A stretch of 17,588 nucleotides of DNA from Rhodospirillaceae bacterium (GTDB taxonomy: Bacteria > Pseudomonadota > Alphaproteobacteria > TMED109 > TMED131). This document shows, piece by piece, positions 15,676-17,588 of the stretch. Location: NCBI GenBank assembly GCA_902547175.1, contig CACCMS010000019.1, positions 1 to 17,588 of the forward strand, given 5' to 3'. Positions within the stretch are counted from its first letter, which is position 1; every line of letters begins with the position of its first letter. Made by a program: the position numbers and the translations under genes. Under the pieces are notes generated by a model that saw only the letters and a program-made list of their open reading frames with translations, was not told where the DNA came from and did no database searches.

Positions 15676-16179
15676 ATGAATACTACTCTTTTAAAAAAAA
15701 ATATAAGTAATATAGTTTTGAGTAAATCAAATTCTGATATAAATTTTTTCACAACAAAAAAATCATTTTTAGATAAAAAATTTTCCTCTTTTAATGATGT
15801 ATTTTTAGAAATAAATAAAATTAGTGAACAAGAGTATGGAATACAAAGTAAAGAACTACATCATACTTCAAAAAAAAATGAAAAGAATAATTTAATTCAC
15901 TTTGATAATGGTATTCTTTTAATAAATAGTTTTTTTACAAAACTTAAAAAAAATTGCTTAATTTTTTTTAGATTAGAAAAACCCATATTATTTAATAATA
16001 ATAAATCTACAGATATTATTTTCACACTTTTAACTCCTAACAATTTTAACACCTCTCACAAATTACAAATTTTAGCAAAACTAACTAGAATATTACAAGG
16101 AGCCAATATTAGAAAAGAAATCAAAGGCGTAAAGAAGCCAGAAGACGTGTTAGCTCTTTTACTATTAACATCATTATAA
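15676..16179 (+). CDS. PtsN (EIIA-Ntr)-like protein lacking the phosphoacceptor His
   Basis: This 167-residue protein matches the PTS EIIA-Ntr domain best in its C-terminal half: FFRLEKPI (97-104), a DIIFTLLTP strand (113-121), and SHKLQILAKLTRIL (127-140) with the second conserved His of the family at 128. Its position after lptB is also the usual place for ptsN. Counting back without gaps from RLEKPI, the usual NGIAIPHG motif aligns with NGILLIN at 78-84, so the phosphorylated His is Asn84 and the preceding Pro is Ile83. The N-terminal half is divergent and rich in Lys and Asn. If this is correct it cannot accept phosphate from NPr in the normal way and may act as a constitutive partner-binding regulator, or be decaying. 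ahcY begins 18 bases after its stop. Confidence 0.72.
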   Translation: MNTTLLKKNISNIVLSKSNSDINFFTTKKSFLDKKFSSFNDVFLEINKISEQEYGIQSKELHHTSKKNEKNNLIHFDNGILLINSFFTKLKKNCLIFFRLEKPILFNNNKSTDIIFTLLTPNNFNTSHKLQILAKLTRILQGANIRKEIKGVKKPEDVLALLLLTSL

Positions 16180-16185
16180 ATTAAT

Positions 16186-16190
16186 AAGGA
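16186..16190 (+). promoter_or_regulatory. ahcY Shine-Dalgarno site
   Basis: AAGGA lies 6 bases before the ahcY ATG. The whole ptsN-ahcY gap is only 17 bases, too short for an SAH or SAM riboswitch, so ahcY is probably read from the upstream operon promoter or from one inside the ptsN-like gene. Confidence 0.5.
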
Positions 16191-16196
16191 TACAGT

Positions 16197-17486
16197 ATGA
16201 CTAAAAATGACTTTAAAGTAGCAGACTTAAGTTTAGCAGAATGGGGAAGAAAAGAAATTACATTAGCTGAAAAAGAAATGCCAGGGCTCATGTCTTTGAG
16301 AGAAGAGTATAAAGATACCAACCCTTTACAAGGAGCTAATATAATAGGATGCCTGCATATGACAATACAGACAGCAGTCTTAATTGAAACACTTATATTG
16401 CTCGGTGCGAAAGTAAGATGGTCCTCTTGTAATATTTTTTCTACTCAAGATCATGCAGCCGCCGCCATTGCTAAAAAAAATATTCCTGTTTTTGCTTGGA
16501 AAGAAGAAACAGAAGAGGAGTTCTGGTGGTGTATAGAAAAAACAATTGTTGCCGAAGGATGGCAACCTAATCTTATTCTAGATGATGGTGGAGATCTTAC
16601 AAAATTAATGCATGAAAAGTTTTCCCATATGCTTGATAATATAAAAGGGATTAGTGAAGAAACAACTACAGGAGTCCATAGATTATATGAAATGCAGGAA
16701 AGTAATACCTTAAAAGTACCAGCTATCAACGTCAATGACTCCGTTACAAAATCAAAGTTTGATAACTTATATGGTTGCAGAGAAAGCTTAGTAGATTCAA
16801 TTAGAAGAGCAACTGATGTTATGTTGTCTGGTAAAGTTGCTCTAGTTGCCGGGTATGGTGATGTTGGAAAAGGTTCCGCAGCCAGTCTGAGAAGTGCTGG
16901 CGCTAGAGTTATGATAAGTGAAGTTGATCCTATTTGTGCATTACAAGCCTCTATGGAAGGTTATGATGTTGTAAATATTGATGAAGTTGCAAATGTACCT
17001 GATATATTTGTTACTGCAACAGGAAATATAGACGTTATTACACTTGAACATATGAGGAAAATGAAAGATCAAGCTATAGTATGCAATATAGGACACTTTG
17101 ATTCGGAAATTCAAATTAATCATCTGAATAATATGCAATGGGAGGAAATCAAACCACAAGTAGATCAAGTTACTTTTCCTGATGGAAAAAAAATTATTGT
17201 TTTAGCTAAAGGAAGATTAGTTAACTTAGGGTGTGCAACTGGGCATCCTTCATTTGTAATGAGTGCTTCATTTACTAATCAAGTATTAGCCCAAATAGAA
17301 CTTCATAAAAATCATAATCACTACTCTAATGAAGTTTATACTTTACCTAAACACTTAGATGAAAAAGTAGCAATGCTTCACTTGAATAAAGTAGGTGCAA
17401 AATTAACAAAACTTTCTAACGCTCAAGCAGAATATATAGGAGTAAATAAAAAAGGTCCTTTTAAAAATGAGAAATATAGGTATTAA
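16197..17486 (+). CDS. ahcY: Adenosylhomocysteinase (S-adenosyl-L-homocysteine hydrolase)
   Basis: AhcY splits S-adenosylhomocysteine into homocysteine and adenosine, removing the product inhibitor of methyltransferases and feeding methionine recycling. It uses tightly bound NAD+ and is normally a cytosolic tetramer. The protein has 429 residues, near the short 432-residue human form and lacking the insertion of about 40 residues found in many bacterial enzymes. Substrate-site motifs are HMTIQTA (54-60), LDDGGDLT (128-135, Asp130), [10 protein letters not shown] (154-163, Glu155) and [11 protein letters not shown] (180-190, Lys185 and Asp189). The NAD site is [10 protein letters not shown] (217-226). 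The C-terminal [10 protein letters not shown] is the usual tail that reaches the neighbouring subunit. It is the penultimate gene of the operon. Confidence 0.98.
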   Translation: MTKNDFKVADLSLAEWGRKEITLAEKEMPGLMSLREEYKDTNPLQGANIIGCLHMTIQTAVLIETLILLGAKVRWSSCNIFSTQDHAAAAIAKKNIPVFAWKEETEEEFWWCIEKTIVAEGWQPNLILDDGGDLTKLMHEKFSHMLDNIKGISEETTTGVHRLYEMQESNTLKVPAINVNDSVTKSKFDNLYGCRESLVDSIRRATDVMLSGKVALVAGYGDVGKGSAASLRSAGARVMISEVDPICALQASMEGYDVVNIDEVANVPDIFVTATGNIDVITLEHMRKMKDQAIVCNIGHFDSEIQINHLNNMQWEEIKPQVDQVTFPDGKKIIVLAKGRLVNLGCATGHPSFVMSASFTNQVLAQIELHKNHNHYSNEVYTLPKHLDEKVAMLHLNKVGAKLTKLSNAQAEYIGVNKKGPFKNEKYRY

Positions 17487-17500
17487 ACTTTTTTTAAAGA

Positions 17501-17588
17501 ATGTTAATTAATAGTTTCAATATTCAGAAAGAAAATAAAACTAAAATTATAGCTGAAGAAATTTCTAAAATTTGTGAAAAAGGTGATG
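17501..17588 (+). CDS. tsaE: Partial gene, probably TsaE (tRNA t6A synthesis ATPase)
   Basis: An ATG 14 bases after ahcY, preceded by AAAGA, opens a frame that runs 29 codons to the window edge without a stop. The peptide has the form of a TsaE (YjeE) N-terminus: a helix of the type TKIIAEEISKIC followed by a KGD turn, which in TsaE precedes the GDLGAGKT P-loop just beyond the end. tsaE soon after ahcY is also an arrangement I recall from alphaproteobacteria. TsaE is the ATPase that supports the TsaB-TsaD complex in making threonylcarbamoyladenosine in tRNA. The defining P-loop is not in view, so the call is tentative. Confidence 0.5.
   Translation, partial: MLINSFNIQKENKTKIIAEEISKICEKGD

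Larger units (their letters stand above)
13410..17588. repeat. Right arm of perfect 4179-bp inverted repeat (native copy)
   Basis: This is the mirror of 1-4179. The inner boundary falls at the last base of kdsD codon 176, but kdsD reads through it intact into both of its domains, so the right arm sits in its natural context. The 9230 bases between the arms (4180-13409) are unique. The outer end stops inside tsaE at the same base as the other arm. Confidence 0.97.

Noticed and set aside
16180..16196. SAH or SAM riboswitch upstream of ahcY
   Set aside because: Only 17 bases separate the upstream stop from the ATG, too little for any known class.
1..17588. Reassigned UGA codon, CRISPR array, tRNA or rRNA genes
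   Set aside because: Conserved tryptophans I checked use TGG and genes end normally at TGA. No spaced direct repeats, tRNA-like cloverleaf or rRNA sequence was recognised.

Overview
The window is a piece of a strongly AT-rich, gene-dense alphaproteobacterial chromosome, most like a streamlined marine lineage (SAR11/HIMB59/AEGEAN-169-like; inference). The evidence is the gene content and order (ribonuclease D - kdsD - lptC - lptA - lptB - ptsN-like - ahcY - tsaE; and NDUFA9-like / uppP / GST / queG / SDR), the minimal or overlapping gene spacing, and the absence of mobile elements. No novel defence, mobile or metabolic system was found.

The dominant structural fact is a perfect inverted terminal repeat. 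Bases 1-4179 are the reverse complement of 13410-17588, and paired coordinates always sum to 17589. The right arm is the native copy: it continues seamlessly into an intact kdsD. The left arm starts abruptly inside kdsD and cuts off rpmI after codon 41. Both outer ends stop at the same base inside tsaE. This is best explained as a fold-back chimera from amplification or assembly, not as biology, so the left-arm genes should be counted once.

Layout. 1-4179 (minus strand, duplicate): start of tsaE, ahcY, ptsN-like, lptB, lptA, lptC and the 3' half of kdsD. 4180-7044 (minus): rpmI (truncated), infC, a GT9 glycosyltransferase and a GT4 glycosyltransferase. 7065-7841 (plus): a lone alpha/beta hydrolase. 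7825-10450 (minus): SDR protein, queG and a GST-like protein in an overlapping operon. 10508-11254 (plus): uppP. 11251-12180 (minus): NDUFA9-like protein. 12181-12265: a compact divergent promoter region. 12266-17588 (plus): a tightly packed operon rnd-kdsD-lptC-lptA-lptB-ptsN-like-ahcY-tsaE(partial).

How the genes work together. Much of the window serves the envelope. KdsD makes arabinose 5-phosphate for Kdo, LptC/LptA/LptB belong to the LPS export machine, the GT9 and GT4 enzymes probably build LPS or other surface glycans, and UppP recycles the undecaprenyl carrier. Translation and RNA functions are IF3, L35, QueG (queuosine in tRNA), TsaE (t6A in tRNA) and RNase D. AhcY clears S-adenosylhomocysteine. 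The points most worth a second look, apart from the repeat, are an EIIA-Ntr-like protein whose phosphoacceptor His is Asn, an infC that appears to start at AUA, and a pair of mirror-image promoters that would give almost leaderless transcripts. No stretch of more than 300 bases lacks a gene, and no rRNA, tRNA, CRISPR or IS element was seen.
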